Shown here: positions 29,284 through 38,413 of the stretch, in pieces
Numbering within the stretch: the first letter of the stretch is position 1
Layout: each line of letters begins with the position of its first letter
Origin: Brevibacterium senegalense
GTDB taxonomy: Bacteria > Actinomycetota > Actinomycetes > Actinomycetales > Brevibacteriaceae
NCBI RefSeq assembly: GCF_000285835.1
Contig: NZ_HE978601.1
Span: 1 to 64,000 of the forward strand
Reading direction: 5' to 3'
Length of the DNA: 64,000 nt
Made by a program: the position numbers and the translations under genes
The notes under the pieces: model-generated
The model's input: only the letters and a program-made list of their open reading frames with translations
Told to the model about the DNA's origin: nothing
The model's database searches: none

Positions 29284-30303
29284 TCAGTACTCGATGACGA
29301 CGCGACCGTCGATCTTGCCGTGGCGCATCTCGTCGAACACCGCGTTGATGTCCTCGAGCGGGCGCTTGGAGAACGTGGGCTTGATCTTCCCCGCCGCATA
29401 GAACTCGAGCGCCTCGACCATGTCCTGCCGGGTGCCCACGATCGATCCGCGGATCGTGAGGCCCTTGAGGACGACATCGAAGATGGGGGCGGGGAACTCG
29501 CCCGGGGGCAGACCGTTGAACACGATCGTGCCGCCGCGGCGGGTCATGCCGATCGCCTGGCCGAACGCGTCCTTGTGGACCGCGGTGACCAGCACGCCGT
29601 GGGCGCCGCCCACGGCCTCCTGGACGGCGCTGGCAGGGTCGCCGTCCATCGCGTTGACGACGACCTCGGCGCCGTGCTTCTTGGCCAGTGCCAGCTTGTC
29701 GTCGGCGATGTCGACGGCGACGACGCGCATGCCCATGGCGACGGCGTACTGGACGGCGATGTGGCCCAGCCCGCCGATGCCGGAGATGACGACCCACTGG
29801 CCGGGGCGGACCTCGGTGCGGCGCAGCCCCTTGTAGACGGTGACGCCGGCGCAGAGGACGGGGGCGATCTCGTAGGGGTCGGAGCCCTCGGGGATGATCG
29901 CGGCGTACTGCGCGTCGACGAGCATGTACTCGCCGAAGGAGCCGTCCGTGGAATAGCCGCCGTTCTGCTGCTGCTCGCAGAGCGTCTCCCAGCCCTGGCG
30001 GCAGTGCTCGCACTCGCCGCAGGCGGTCCACAGCCACGCGTTGCCGACCATCTGGCCGACCTCGATGTTGGTGACGCCCTCGCCGATCTCCTCGACGATG
30101 CCCACGCCCTCGTGGCCGGGGACCAGGGGGAGCTTGGGCTTGACGGGCCAGTCGCCCTCGAGTGCGTGGAGGTCCGTGTGGCAGACGCCGGAGGCGATGA
30201 GCTTCACCAGCGCCTGGCCGCGGCCGGGAGTGGGCTTCTCATAGTCGCCCACGGTCATGTCGTTGCCGAACTTCTCGACGATCGCTGCCTGCATGGCGGT
30301 CAT
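29284..30303 (-). CDS. adhP: Zinc-dependent alcohol dehydrogenase, AdhP type
   Basis: This is a 339-residue medium-chain dehydrogenase. Catalytic zinc ligands Cys41 (GVCHTDLHALEGDW) and His64-Glu65, structural-zinc cysteines 95, 98, 101 and 109, and the NAD-binding loop GIGGLGHIAVQYA are all present. AdhP enzymes oxidise ethanol and other primary alcohols, or work in reverse. ATG is preceded by AAGGAGAGAACC. It lies downstream of an aldehyde dehydrogenase gene on the same strand, with a hairpin between them and an inverted repeat close to its own start, so it may have its own promoter. Together the two enzymes would convert alcohols to acids. Confidence 0.93.
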   Translation of the reverse strand: MTAMQAAIVEKFGNDMTVGDYEKPTPGRGQALVKLIASGVCHTDLHALEGDWPVKPKLPLVPGHEGVGIVEEIGEGVTNIEVGQMVGNAWLWTACGECEHCRQGWETLCEQQQNGGYSTDGSFGEYMLVDAQYAAIIPEGSDPYEIAPVLCAGVTVYKGLRRTEVRPGQWVVISGIGGLGHIAVQYAVAMGMRVVAVDIADDKLALAKKHGAEVVVNAMDGDPASAVQEAVGGAHGVLVTAVHKDAFGQAIGMTRRGGTIVFNGLPPGEFPAPIFDVVLKGLTIRGSIVGTRQDMVEALEFYAAGKIKPTFSKRPLEDINAVFDEMRHGKIDGRVVIEY

Positions 30304-30323
30304 GGTTCTCTCCTTCGAGTGGT

Positions 30324-30361
30324 GCGCACGCGTGCCGTTCTCGACGCTGAGACGCGTGCGC
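30324..30361 (-). promoter_or_regulatory. Inverted repeat just upstream of adhP
   Basis: GCGCACGCGT (30324-30333) and ACGCGTGCGC (30352-30361) are perfect 10-bp arms 18 bp apart. The repeat lies 20-58 bp before the adhP start, where an operator or a 5'-leader hairpin could act. The protein partner is unknown. Confidence 0.4.
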
Positions 30362-30416
30362 GGGGGTGTGGATTCCGGTCGGGATGAGTCGGTTCGGGTC
30401 GGTTTTGGGACAGCAC

Positions 30417-30444
30417 AGGGCCGGGCGGAGGACCGCCCGGCCCT
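30417..30444. terminator. Hairpin between the aldehyde and alcohol dehydrogenase genes
   Basis: AGGGCCGGGCGG and CCGCCCGGCCCT form a perfect 12-bp stem with a 4-base loop, 28 bp past the aldehyde dehydrogenase stop. There is no U-tract. It should stop or weaken read-through into adhP. Confidence 0.75.
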
Positions 30445-30471
30445 GGTACAGCGGGTGTTCCTAGGTGTGGA

Positions 30472-31995
30472 TCAGAAGAAGCCCTGCGCGTTGTTGCTGT
30501 AGCTGACCAGCAGGTTCTTCGTCTGCTGGTAGTGGTCGAGCATCATGAGGTGGTTCTCACGACCGATGCCCGAGGACTTGTAGCCGCCGAACGCGGCGTG
30601 CGCCGGGTAGGAGTGGTAGTTGTTCACCCAGACGCGGCCGGCCTGGATCTGCCGGCCGGCGCGGTAGGCGGTGGTGCCGCTGCGGGCCCACACACCGGCG
30701 CCGAGGCCGTAGAGGGTGTCGTTGGCGATGGACATCGCGTCGTCGTAGTCCTTGAACTGCGTGGTCGCGACGACGGGGCCGAAGATCTCCTCCTGGAAGA
30801 TCCGCATGTCGTTGGTGCCCTCGAAGACGGTGGGGGTGACGTAGAAGCCGCCGCTGAGGTCGCCGCCCAGGTCCGTCTTCTCCCCGCCGATGAGGACCTT
30901 CGCGCCCTCCTGCTTGCCGATGTCCAGGTAGGACATGATCTTCTCGAACTGATCGTTCGAGGCCTGCGCACCGATCTGGGTGTCCGTGTCCAGCGGGTTG
31001 CCCTGCTTGGTGGCCCGCACGCGTTCGATCGCGTCGGCCATGAAGGTGTCGTACATGCTGGACTGGACGAGCGCGCGGGACGGGCAGGTGCAGACCTCGC
31101 CCTGGTTGAGGCTGAACATCGCATAGCCCTCGAGCGCCTTGTCGTAGAAGGCGTCCTTCTCCTGCGCGATGTCGTCGAAGAAGATGTTGGGGCTCTTGCC
31201 GCCCAGCTCCAGGGTGACGGGGATGATGTTCTGCGAGGCGTACTGCATGATGAGACGGCCCGTGGTCGTCTCACCGGTGAACGCGATCTTGGAGATCCGC
31301 TTGTTCGAGGCCAGCGGCTTGCCGGCCTCCGCGCCGAAGCCGTTGACGATGTTGACCACGCCGGGCGGGATGATGTCGGACAGCAGCTCGATGAGCACGA
31401 GGATCGACACGGGTGTCTGCTCGGCGGGCTTGAGGACGACGCAGTTGCCGGCGGCCAGCGCGGGTGCCAGCTTCCAGACGGCCATGAGGACGGGAAAGTT
31501 CCAGGGGATGATCTGGCCGACCACGCCCAGTGGCTCGTGGAAGTGGTAGGCGACGGTGTCCTCGTCGATCTGAGAGAGGCCGCCCTCCTGCGCGCGGATG
31601 GCGCCGGCGAAGTAGCGGAAGTGGTCGACGGCCAGCGGCAGGTCGGCTGCGAGCGGCTCGCGGATGGCCTTGCCGTTGTCCCAGGTCTCTGCGACGGCCA
31701 TCTTCTCGAGGTTCTCCTCGAGGCGGTCGGCGATGCGGTTGAGCAGCAGGGCGCGCTCGGCGGGGGTGGTCTTGTTCCAGGTGGGTGCCGCCTTGTGCGC
31801 GGCGTCGAGGGCGAGCTCGATGTCCTCCGCGGTGGAGCGGGCGACCTCCGTGAAGACCTTGCCGGTGACGGGGGTGATGTTCTCGAAGTACTCGCCCTTG
31901 ACCGGGGGCACCCATTCGCCGCCGATCCAGTTCTCGTAGCGGGGCTTGAAATCGACGAGCGCTCCGGATGTTCCGGGCTGCGCGTAGACGGCCAT
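30472..31995 (-). CDS. Aldehyde dehydrogenase (NAD(P)-dependent, acetaldehyde/chloroacetaldehyde type)
   Basis: This 507-residue aldehyde dehydrogenase has the general-base Glu263 in [10 protein letters not shown], the catalytic Cys302 in GEVCTCPSR, Asn166 in IIPWNFP, and the C-terminal [29 protein letters not shown]. The EVCTCPSR active site is typical of the group used with AdhP or PQQ alcohol dehydrogenases for acetaldehyde oxidation. Start ATG has AAGGAGACAGCC directly upstream. A GAF-type regulator is encoded just upstream on the same strand, in the arrangement seen for inducible alcohol-utilisation genes. Confidence 0.94.
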   Translation of the reverse strand: MAVYAQPGTSGALVDFKPRYENWIGGEWVPPVKGEYFENITPVTGKVFTEVARSTAEDIELALDAAHKAAPTWNKTTPAERALLLNRIADRLEENLEKMAVAETWDNGKAIREPLAADLPLAVDHFRYFAGAIRAQEGGLSQIDEDTVAYHFHEPLGVVGQIIPWNFPVLMAVWKLAPALAAGNCVVLKPAEQTPVSILVLIELLSDIIPPGVVNIVNGFGAEAGKPLASNKRISKIAFTGETTTGRLIMQYASQNIIPVTLELGGKSPNIFFDDIAQEKDAFYDKALEGYAMFSLNQGEVCTCPSRALVQSSMYDTFMADAIERVRATKQGNPLDTDTQIGAQASNDQFEKIMSYLDIGKQEGAKVLIGGEKTDLGGDLSGGFYVTPTVFEGTNDMRIFQEEIFGPVVATTQFKDYDDAMSIANDTLYGLGAGVWARSGTTAYRAGRQIQAGRVWVNNYHSYPAHAAFGGYKSSGIGRENHLMMLDHYQQTKNLLVSYSNNAQGFF

Positions 31996-32158
31996 GGCTG
32001 TCTCCTTCTTCTGCACGTCAGTGTGCGTCCGATCGCCCCGGCCGGGTCTGCGAGGTGAGCGGGTGTCCGTCACCGTCCCGCCGGGCTGTGGCTCCAGCCT
32101 AGGACGAGGCCCGTTGCACGAACGTTGCGCAGGTCACATGTGCCGTTGCGCGAGTGAG

Positions 32159-33586
32159 TCAGCCCGCCGCGTTCTCCGCGTCGATCGCATCGAGGCGAGC
32201 GACGGCGGCGGCTCTGCGCACGTCATCGGCCGGCAGCAGCCGCAGTGCCAGCATCCACGCGTCCTGGTCGTCCTGGGCGTCCTGCCGGCGCAGGTACGTC
32301 CAGAGGAGGTCGTGGTCCGCGAACTGGAGGACTGCCTCGCGCAGGGAGGTCGCCAGGGCGGTGCGGATGACCTCGATCTCCGGCGCGGTCGACGACGGCA
32401 GCACCAGACCTCGGCACAGTCGCACGGCCGTGACGACATCGCCGTCGGTGAGGGCGTCGTGCGCGGCCCGCGCGTCCGTGAGCGGCGCCCGCTCCCGGCC
32501 CTGAGTCCCCACCAGCCGGTACGGTCGCGACGCCAGCTCGACCTCTCCGCCGGCGGCCTCCCCCAGCACCCGCCGCAGCCGGTGCATCTCGACCCGCACG
32601 GTCGCGGCCTCGGGCGCCTCCTCGTAGGCCATCTCACCCAGCTGCGGCCCCGTGAGACCGTCGTCGTGCCAGTCGAGGAGGGTGAGGATCTCCGCGTGCC
32701 GCAGCCCGATCTGCCGCTCCCGCCCGTCGCGAGTCACCGTGGGCGCACCCGATCCGGCCACCCGCACGACGGGCCGCAGGGCGGCGGGTTCCGGCGCAGT
32801 GTGGTCGAGAGGAGCGGTGGCACCCGCTGGCGGGAGGTCAGCCGGCAGCGGGCCGTCCACGGGCGCCGACCGGTCGCCGAAGGAGACGCCGGTGAAGACG
32901 GTCGTCGTGGTGTCCGGGTCCGGACCGGGTTGAGCGAGCTCGGCCTCGATCGCGGCCGCCGCAGCGGTGAGGAGCGGGAGGCTGAGCGGCGAGACGGCCT
33001 CGTCGCCGCCCGTGATGTCGAGGACGCCCATGAGGGCGCGGGTATGCGGGTCGACGAGGGGCACGGCGGTGCAGCTCCACTCGCGGACGACGGGAGAGAA
33101 GTGCTCGGCCTGCGCGACGGAGGCCGGCGCCCCGGTCGCGACGACGATCCCCGGCGCCGAGGTCCCCATCGCCGTCTCCGACCAGTCCGCCCCCACCGCG
33201 AAGCCCATCGACTCGGTGCGTCGCAGCGACTGGTGATCGCCCTCGACCCAGAGCAGGCGGCCCTGCGCGTCGCCGATCGCGACGACCAGGCCCGTGTCCC
33301 GCGCCGGCTCGATGAGGAGGCGGCGGACGATGGGGAGGGCGCGGGCCAGCGGGCCCTCCGTGCGCAGGCGACGGAGCTCGTCCGTGTCGAGTCCCACCTG
33401 CGCGCTGTCGCGGCCGGTGGGCGGGAGCGCGCTGAGGGAGCGCTGCCAGGAGTCCGAGACGATGCGGCGGACCGCCTCCAGCCCGGCGTCCTCCTGGGCC
33501 TGGGACAGCGTGCTGAACGCGCGCGTGACGACGCGCTGGTACTCGCGGGCGAGAACGCTCTCGCCCGCCGCGCGTGACGTCTGCAT
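32159..33586 (-). CDS. GAF-domain transcriptional regulator (acetoin/alcohol regulon type)
   Basis: This is a 475-residue regulator. The N-terminal half carries a GAF sensor (about 60-215), with the family segment SMGFAVGADWSETAMGTSAPG and a GVLDITGG strand. There is no sigma-54 AAA+ domain. A C-terminal winged-helix-like region (about 300-360: RHAEILTLLDWHDDGLTGPQLGEMAY ... EMHRLRRVLG) replaces the usual Fis HTH. Such proteins sit beside aldehyde dehydrogenase genes in actinobacteria and are thought to activate them in response to a small metabolite. The ATG with GAAAGG upstream was chosen over a GTG six codons earlier. Confidence 0.85.
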   Translation of the reverse strand: MQTSRAAGESVLAREYQRVVTRAFSTLSQAQEDAGLEAVRRIVSDSWQRSLSALPPTGRDSAQVGLDTDELRRLRTEGPLARALPIVRRLLIEPARDTGLVVAIGDAQGRLLWVEGDHQSLRRTESMGFAVGADWSETAMGTSAPGIVVATGAPASVAQAEHFSPVVREWSCTAVPLVDPHTRALMGVLDITGGDEAVSPLSLPLLTAAAAAIEAELAQPGPDPDTTTTVFTGVSFGDRSAPVDGPLPADLPPAGATAPLDHTAPEPAALRPVVRVAGSGAPTVTRDGRERQIGLRHAEILTLLDWHDDGLTGPQLGEMAYEEAPEAATVRVEMHRLRRVLGEAAGGEVELASRPYRLVGTQGRERAPLTDARAAHDALTDGDVVTAVRLCRGLVLPSSTAPEIEVIRTALATSLREAVLQFADHDLLWTYLRRQDAQDDQDAWMLALRLLPADDVRRAAAVARLDAIDAENAAG

Positions 33587-33729
33587 GGTGCGGCGGCCTT
33601 TCACACGGTCCTCGTCGACCCGTCCCTGCGACCGGATGGAACCGGCCCGTTCCTGCGAAGACTAGTCGACATCCCTGCGGCGTTCCACGGCTGGTTCGCC
33701 GGGCGGGCGGCGGATGGGCGCGAACGGCA

Positions 33730-33762
33730 GGCGGGTGTGAACGGCGGGCGGGTGTGAACGGC
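33730..33762. repeat. 17-bp tandem repeat between regulator genes
   Basis: GGCGGGTGTGAACGGC occurs at 33730-33745 and 33747-33762, period 17 bp, with a partial third copy upstream. It lies in the 188-bp stretch between the GAF and Lrp genes, where no gene is seen. Confidence 0.6.
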
Positions 33763-33774
33763 GAGTCGGCGGGG

Positions 33775-34335
33775 TCAGCGCGCGGGGTCGCGCCGCCGGT
33801 CCGCCGCATCGCGCAGTCGCGTGAGCAGCGGGGTCGCCCGGTAAGGCACCATGTGCCGCATGACGAGGAAGGTGCGCGTGCGCTTGACCCCGGGGATCGC
33901 GAGGATCCGCCCGGCGATGCGGTAGAGGTCGTCCGCGTCCTGTGCGACCACCTGGATGAGGGTGTCGCCGGGTCCCGCGACGCCCAGGACCTCGAGGACC
34001 TCGGGCACCTGGGCCAGTGCCTCGCCCACCTCGTCGAGCCGGCGCTGCTTGAGGTTCGCGAGGATGTAAGCGCGCAGCGGGTAGCCCAGCGCGGCGGGGT
34101 CGATGCGGTGATCGATCGGGTGGAGGGCCTGGGCCTCGAGCCGGTTGACCCGCGCGTGCGCGGTGTTGCGCGCGACGGACAGCCGATGCGCCAGGCCGGC
34201 GATCGTCGCGCGCGGGTCCTTCACGAGCTCCAGCAGGAGACGCGCGTCGAGCGCGTCCGCCGCGCGCCGGGCCGGCGCAGTCGTCATGTCCGCCGGCGGT
34301 CGTGCAGCATCGGTCGGTCCGTTCTCGCGTGCCAC
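33775..34335 (-). CDS. Lrp/AsnC family transcriptional regulator
   Basis: This 186-residue protein has an N-terminal HTH (about 25-75: DALDARLLLELVKDPRATIAGLAHRLSVARNTAHARVNRLE) and a C-terminal RAM/effector domain (about 85-165, with AGPGDTLIQVVAQDADDLYR). Lrp proteins form octamers and respond to amino acids. It starts at a GTG with GGAGGGG nine bases upstream; the ATG 16 codons later is an alternative. It is divergent from a large transketolase/E1-like gene, and inverted repeats lie between them, so it probably regulates that enzyme. Confidence 0.9.
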   Translation of the reverse strand: MARENGPTDAARPPADMTTAPARRAADALDARLLLELVKDPRATIAGLAHRLSVARNTAHARVNRLEAQALHPIDHRIDPAALGYPLRAYILANLKQRRLDEVGEALAQVPEVLEVLGVAGPGDTLIQVVAQDADDLYRIAGRILAIPGVKRTRTFLVMRHMVPYRATPLLTRLRDAADRRRDPAR

Positions 34336-34401
34336 GTGGTCACGCCCCTCCCCCGCCGTCGGAGTTCCGACGATGCATCGATTCCATCACTTCGAGCGCA
34401 C

Positions 34402-34455
34402 CCACTGTCAGTGGATTCGAGCATATCGCTCAATGTTGCCATCTGCGCTTGAGCG
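34402..34455. promoter_or_regulatory. Candidate Lrp-type operators in the divergent intergenic region
   Basis: Three repeats crowd here: CCACTGTCAGTGG (34402-34414, perfect), GAGCATATCGCTC (34419-34431, GAGC/GCTC arms), and CGCTCAA...TTGAGCG (34427-34455, perfect 7-bp arms, 15-bp centre). The stretch is also more AT-rich than the rest. Multiple phased sites suit an oligomeric Lrp protein. The remaining 240 bp before the enzyme gene show nothing clear. Confidence 0.45.
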
Positions 34456-34698
34456 TTGTGCGGTGTCCTGGTTGTGTCTGTCCTCAAGCGGCACCATCCT
34501 CGCCGCAGTGCGCACGACAGATCCGTCGGCAGCAGCTCCGGGACAGCTCTTCGTCCCCGTCGGCACAACCGCCGGCAGCCGCAGAGGCCGGTCCGCCGGC
34601 CCGGTGCACCATCCCCGCCACCGGGTCGGCCCCTCCCCCGCGCTCCCCGCGTTCCGGAGAGTCACCGGCCCCACACTCCTCGCCAGACGGAGGCCACC

Positions 34699-37002
34699 GT
34701 GCATTCGCAGTCCGCAGTCCTCGACGAGATCCAGCGCCGCGTGCTCTGGCTGTCGACGTCGATCATCCACCACGCCAACCGGGTCCGCCCCAACGAGTCC
34801 GGGCTCAAGGTGGGCGGCCACCAGGCGTCGTGCGCCTCGATCTCCACGATCATGACCGCTCTGTGGTTCACGACCCTCACCCGCGACGACCGCGTGAGTG
34901 TCAAGCCCCACGCCGGGCCGGTCTGGCACGCGATCAACCACCTGCTGGGCGACCTCGACGAAGCGCACCTCACGACGCTGCGCCAGTACGGCGGACTCCA
35001 GTCGTACCCCAGCCGGACGAAGGATCCGGTCCCCGCCGACTACTCGACGGGTTCCGTGGGCATCGGCGCGACCACCCCCATCTGGGGTGCGATGGCGCGC
35101 CGCTACGTCGACACCGTGCTGCGCCCCGTGGGCGGCGGCCGCCAGTACTCACTGGTGGGTGATGCGGAGCTGGACGAGGGCGCGGTGTGGGAGGCGGTCG
35201 TCGATCCGGCCGTCAAGCACCTGGGCGAGATCGTGTGGATCATCGACCTCAACCGCCAGTCGCTGGACCGCGTCGTCCCCGACATCGCCGCGGGCCGCAT
35301 CGAATCCATGTTCGAGGCCGCCGGCTGGCAGGTCATCACCGTGCGGTTCGGTCGTCTCCTCGAGGACCTGTTCGCCCGGCCCGGCGGCGCGCACCTGCGC
35401 GAGCGGATCCTCGCGATGTCGAACCCCGAATACCAGCGGCTGCTGCGCTGCAGTGCGGACGAGGTCCGCGAGCGCCTGCCCGGCACGGGCGAGGGCGCGG
35501 AAGCTCTGCGGGAACTCATCGCCGGCCTCGACGACGAGACGCTGCTGGCGGCGATCCGCAATCTGGGCGGGCACGACATCCCCACCCTGCTGGACGCCTT
35601 CGCCCGCATCGACGACACCCGACCCACGGCGCTCATCGCCTACACGATCAAGGGGCACGGCCTGCCCAGTTCGGGGCATCCGCAGAACCACTCCGCATTG
35701 CTGAGCCAGGAGGAGTACGAGGAGCTGGCTCGTCTGCACGGCCAGGATGCGACCGCGCCGTGGACCCGCTTCGACGAGGGCACGGAGGCCGGGGACCTCG
35801 TCGCCCGGGCCGCAGAGCGCCTGCGCCGACCCGACTACCCGCCCGCTCCCGCGCCTGCGCTCACCCTCGACCTGGGCCGCGCGCACCGCGGGACGACCTC
35901 CACGCAGGCGGCGCTGGGGCGCGCGCTCATGGACCTGAGCCGCCAGTCGCCGGAGACTGCCCGACGCGTCGTGACCGTGAGCCCGGACGTGTCGTCGACG
36001 ACGAACCTGGGCGGCTGGGTCAACAAGGTGGGCGCCTGGAGCGCCGCGCAGGCGCCCAACTGGTTCGCCGACGACCGCGAGACGATCCTCCAGTGGAACG
36101 AGTCCGCCCACGGCCAGCACATGGAGCTGGGGATCGCGGAGACGAACCTCGTGGGGCTGCTGGGCGAGCTGGGCGCGACGTGGAGCCGGTGGGGCGAGCC
36201 GCTGTATCCGATCGGAGTCCTGTACGACCCGTTCGTGAACCGAGCGCTGGAGCCCTGGACGTTCGGCATGTACGCGGGTGGCCAGTCGATCCTGGTGGGC
36301 ACACCCTCGGGCGTGACACTCGCTCCGGAAGGCGGCGCCCATCAGTCGATCACGACGCCGTCGACCGGGATCGAGGTGCCGGGGCTGCTGGCGTACGAGC
36401 CCGCCTTCGCGCAGGACCTCGAGTGGGTCCTCCTGCACGCGATCTCCCGGCTGGGGCGGCCGGACGGGGCGTCCTCGTACCTGCGCCTGTCGACCCGGGG
36501 CATCGACCAGGCGCTGGCGGCGGTGCCCGAGGACCCCGCAGCACGGGCGCGCAGGCGCGAGCAGGCGGTGGCCGGAGGGTACCTGCTGCGCGCGGCGGAG
36601 GCTCCGCAGGCGACGCTCGTGGGCATGGGCGCGATGATGCCGGAGGTCCTGGCCGCCGCCGGCCGCCTGGAGCAGCAGGGCACACCGGTGGACGTCGTCT
36701 GCCTCACGAGTCCCGGACTGGTGTTCCGCGCGCTGCAGGCGTCACGCCGGTCCGGGGTCACTGCGGAGAACAGCTGGATCCTCGACCAGGTGTTCCCGGC
36801 CTCGCGCGCCCGGCCGATGGTGACGGTGCTGGACGGGCACCCGCACTCCCTGTCGTTCCTGGCGACGATCAATCGCGTCGACCACATCGCACTGGGCGTG
36901 AGCGAATTCGGCCAGTCCGGCGACATCGCGGACGTCCACCGTCACCACGGCATCGACGCGGACGCGATCGTGCGCGCGGCACTGGACGCCGCGCAGAAGT
37001 GA
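34699..37002 (+). CDS. ThDP-dependent transketolase/pyruvate dehydrogenase E1-like enzyme
   Basis: This 767-residue single-chain protein has the layout of transketolase and homodimeric E1 (AceE): an N-terminal ThDP domain with SLVGDAELDEG at 151-161 and Asn185, a pyrimidine domain with GIAETNLVGLLGELGA (Glu in AET), and a transketolase-like C-terminal domain. It is shorter than AceE (about 900) and no E2 or E3 gene is near, so it may be an orphan 2-oxoacid or ketose enzyme. GTG start with ACGGAGG five bases upstream is convincing. The divergent Lrp gene suggests control by an amino acid or oxoacid. Substrate unknown. Confidence 0.85.
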   Translation: MHSQSAVLDEIQRRVLWLSTSIIHHANRVRPNESGLKVGGHQASCASISTIMTALWFTTLTRDDRVSVKPHAGPVWHAINHLLGDLDEAHLTTLRQYGGLQSYPSRTKDPVPADYSTGSVGIGATTPIWGAMARRYVDTVLRPVGGGRQYSLVGDAELDEGAVWEAVVDPAVKHLGEIVWIIDLNRQSLDRVVPDIAAGRIESMFEAAGWQVITVRFGRLLEDLFARPGGAHLRERILAMSNPEYQRLLRCSADEVRERLPGTGEGAEALRELIAGLDDETLLAAIRNLGGHDIPTLLDAFARIDDTRPTALIAYTIKGHGLPSSGHPQNHSALLSQEEYEELARLHGQDATAPWTRFDEGTEAGDLVARAAERLRRPDYPPAPAPALTLDLGRAHRGTTSTQAALGRALMDLSRQSPETARRVVTVSPDVSSTTNLGGWVNKVGAWSAAQAPNWFADDRETILQWNESAHGQHMELGIAETNLVGLLGELGATWSRWGEPLYPIGVLYDPFVNRALEPWTFGMYAGGQSILVGTPSGVTLAPEGGAHQSITTPSTGIEVPGLLAYEPAFAQDLEWVLLHAISRLGRPDGASSYLRLSTRGIDQALAAVPEDPAARARRREQAVAGGYLLRAAEAPQATLVGMGAMMPEVLAAAGRLEQQGTPVDVVCLTSPGLVFRALQASRRSGVTAENSWILDQVFPASRARPMVTVLDGHPHSLSFLATINRVDHIALGVSEFGQSGDIADVHRHHGIDADAIVRAALDAAQK

Positions 37003-37142
37003 GGAGGCCGCGGTCACCTGAGCGACCGCGACGGGCGACTGGCGGAGCCGGGAACCAGGACCGAGGCCGGAGCTGGGTTCAGGACCAAGCCCGAGGCAGG
37101 AGCCGACGACGGCAGACCGACCCGGCCCCGGCCTCGGCGGCG

Positions 37143-38027
37143 TCAGTCGTCGAGGACGTGCGCCAGCATCGCAGAGCCCAGGGCTCGCATGTGGGCCTCA
37201 ACGGCGACGCGCACGGGGGTGGGTCCGGCGTCCGCGTCCGGTGACCACTGCGCGAGGACCGCGTAGGACAGGGCCGCGGCGGGGCCGATGACGACGCCGG
37301 CATCAGCACGGACGCCCGCGTCGTGACCGGTCTTGTGCCGCAGCAGCACCCCGCCGTCCGGGTCGCGGTGGGCCAGCGGGTCGAGGTGGAGGCCGCCCGC
37401 GACCATCGACGTGTCCGCGCCGGCGGCCAGCAGTTCGAGCACGCGCGCGGAGACGGTCGGCGAGACGGCCTCCCCGGCGTGGAGGAGCGCGAAGAGGTGG
37501 GCCAGCTCGCGGGCGCTGCCGCAGGAGGGCGCCGATGGGTGCTGGGGTCCGCGCTCGTCGCGGATCGCGTCGAGGAACGCGGTGTGTGCGAGCCCGAGGT
37601 CCCCTCCCGTCGCGCGCACCGCGTCCAGTCCGCAGAGGTCGGCCAGGGCGTTCGTCGCGAGGTTGTCGCTCACCGCCGCGACCAGCAGGCACGCGTCCTC
37701 GACGGTGACGGTGCGGTCGAGGAAGAGGTGGAGGAGGCCGGAGTCGGCGACCTCGTGGGCGGGGGCGATCGGCAGGGGCGCGGCCAGGTCGAGGCGGCCG
37801 GCCTCTGCCTGCTTCAGGACCTCGAGGAGGAGCAGCACCTTGCCCATGCTGGCGGTGGGGAGCACGCGGTCCGCGTCATGGGTGAGGAGCGGCTGTCCGG
37901 TGTCGAGGTCGACGACGGCGATCGACCAGGTGACGGCGTGGCCCTCGACTGAGGTGGGGTGGGTAGGGCCATCGCACCGATGCGAGAGGGACGGCTGCGG
38001 GGACGCCGGGGTGGGCCAGGGACTCAT
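37143..38027 (-). CDS. Serine hydrolase, class A beta-lactamase-like
   Basis: This 294-residue protein has the three boxes of the class A beta-lactamase fold: Ser60-x-x-Lys63 (ASMGKVLLL), SDN at 120-122 and KTG at 232-234. The omega-loop ExxLN motif that supplies Glu166 in true class A enzymes is not visible between 140 and 175. No signal peptide is present, so it is probably cytosolic. A role other than beta-lactam hydrolysis, such as an esterase or amidase, is therefore possible. The start is the ATG beside GAGGGG; the frame extends further upstream without a better site. It is convergent with the transketolase-like gene. Confidence 0.75.
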   Translation of the reverse strand: MSPWPTPASPQPSLSHRCDGPTHPTSVEGHAVTWSIAVVDLDTGQPLLTHDADRVLPTASMGKVLLLLEVLKQAEAGRLDLAAPLPIAPAHEVADSGLLHLFLDRTVTVEDACLLVAAVSDNLATNALADLCGLDAVRATGGDLGLAHTAFLDAIRDERGPQHPSAPSCGSARELAHLFALLHAGEAVSPTVSARVLELLAAGADTSMVAGGLHLDPLAHRDPDGGVLLRHKTGHDAGVRADAGVVIGPAAALSYAVLAQWSPDADAGPTPVRVAVEAHMRALGSAMLAHVLDD

Positions 38028-38069
38028 GCCCCTCAGTATTGCGCAGCAGGCAGGGCCTCTCACGTGGGA

Positions 38070-38349
38070 GGTGGGTCGCATCACGCAGGTGGGTCGCCTC
38101 GCGAACGAGATGCGCCCACTGGCGCAGGTGGGCCACCGGCGACTGCGACCCTGCGGACGGCAGCCCTTCTACGCGCAGAAAAGCGACTGACGCCCTCCGA
38201 CACACAATCCTGTGACGCATAGTGAGCACCTCCTCATCAGCACAAACGTGCCCGATTGACAGAAAGCGGACCTGATCGGCACAAATTTCCCGCCACCCCT
38301 GGTTTTCGCGCGCTCGTTCGAATAAACTGTTCCCATACGGAATCGAACG
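38070..38349. promoter_or_regulatory. Non-coding region upstream of the HNH gene: repeats and possible operator
   Basis: This belongs to a 386-bp gene-free stretch. GGTGGGTCGC occurs at 38070 and 38088, with a variant (GGTGGGCCAC) at 38127. TCAGCACAAA (38237) and TCGGCACAAA (38276) form another pair 39 bp apart. CGTTCGA (38315-38321) and TCGAACG (38343-38349) are perfect inverted arms around the likely promoter. TTGACA occurs at 38256. The region is clearly more AT-rich from 38190 on, consistent with promoter DNA for the HNH gene. Confidence 0.35.
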
Positions 38350-38413
38350 TCTCGGCTCGGCAGTGACGCCAAGCCGCTAATCCCCACTCCAGCCACGGCG
38401 GGAGGTGAACACG

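Noticed and set aside
37061-37137. Hairpin after the transketolase-like gene
   Set aside because: CCGAGGCCGG and CCGGCCTCGG pair perfectly, but the loop is 57 nt, too long for a confident terminator.
38315-38349. LexA/SOS box at the HNH leader
   Set aside because: CGTTCGA and TCGAACG arms are 21 bp apart. The actinobacterial SOS box needs CGAAC-N4-GTTCG, and the CGAATAAACTGTTC stretch misses it by one base of spacing.
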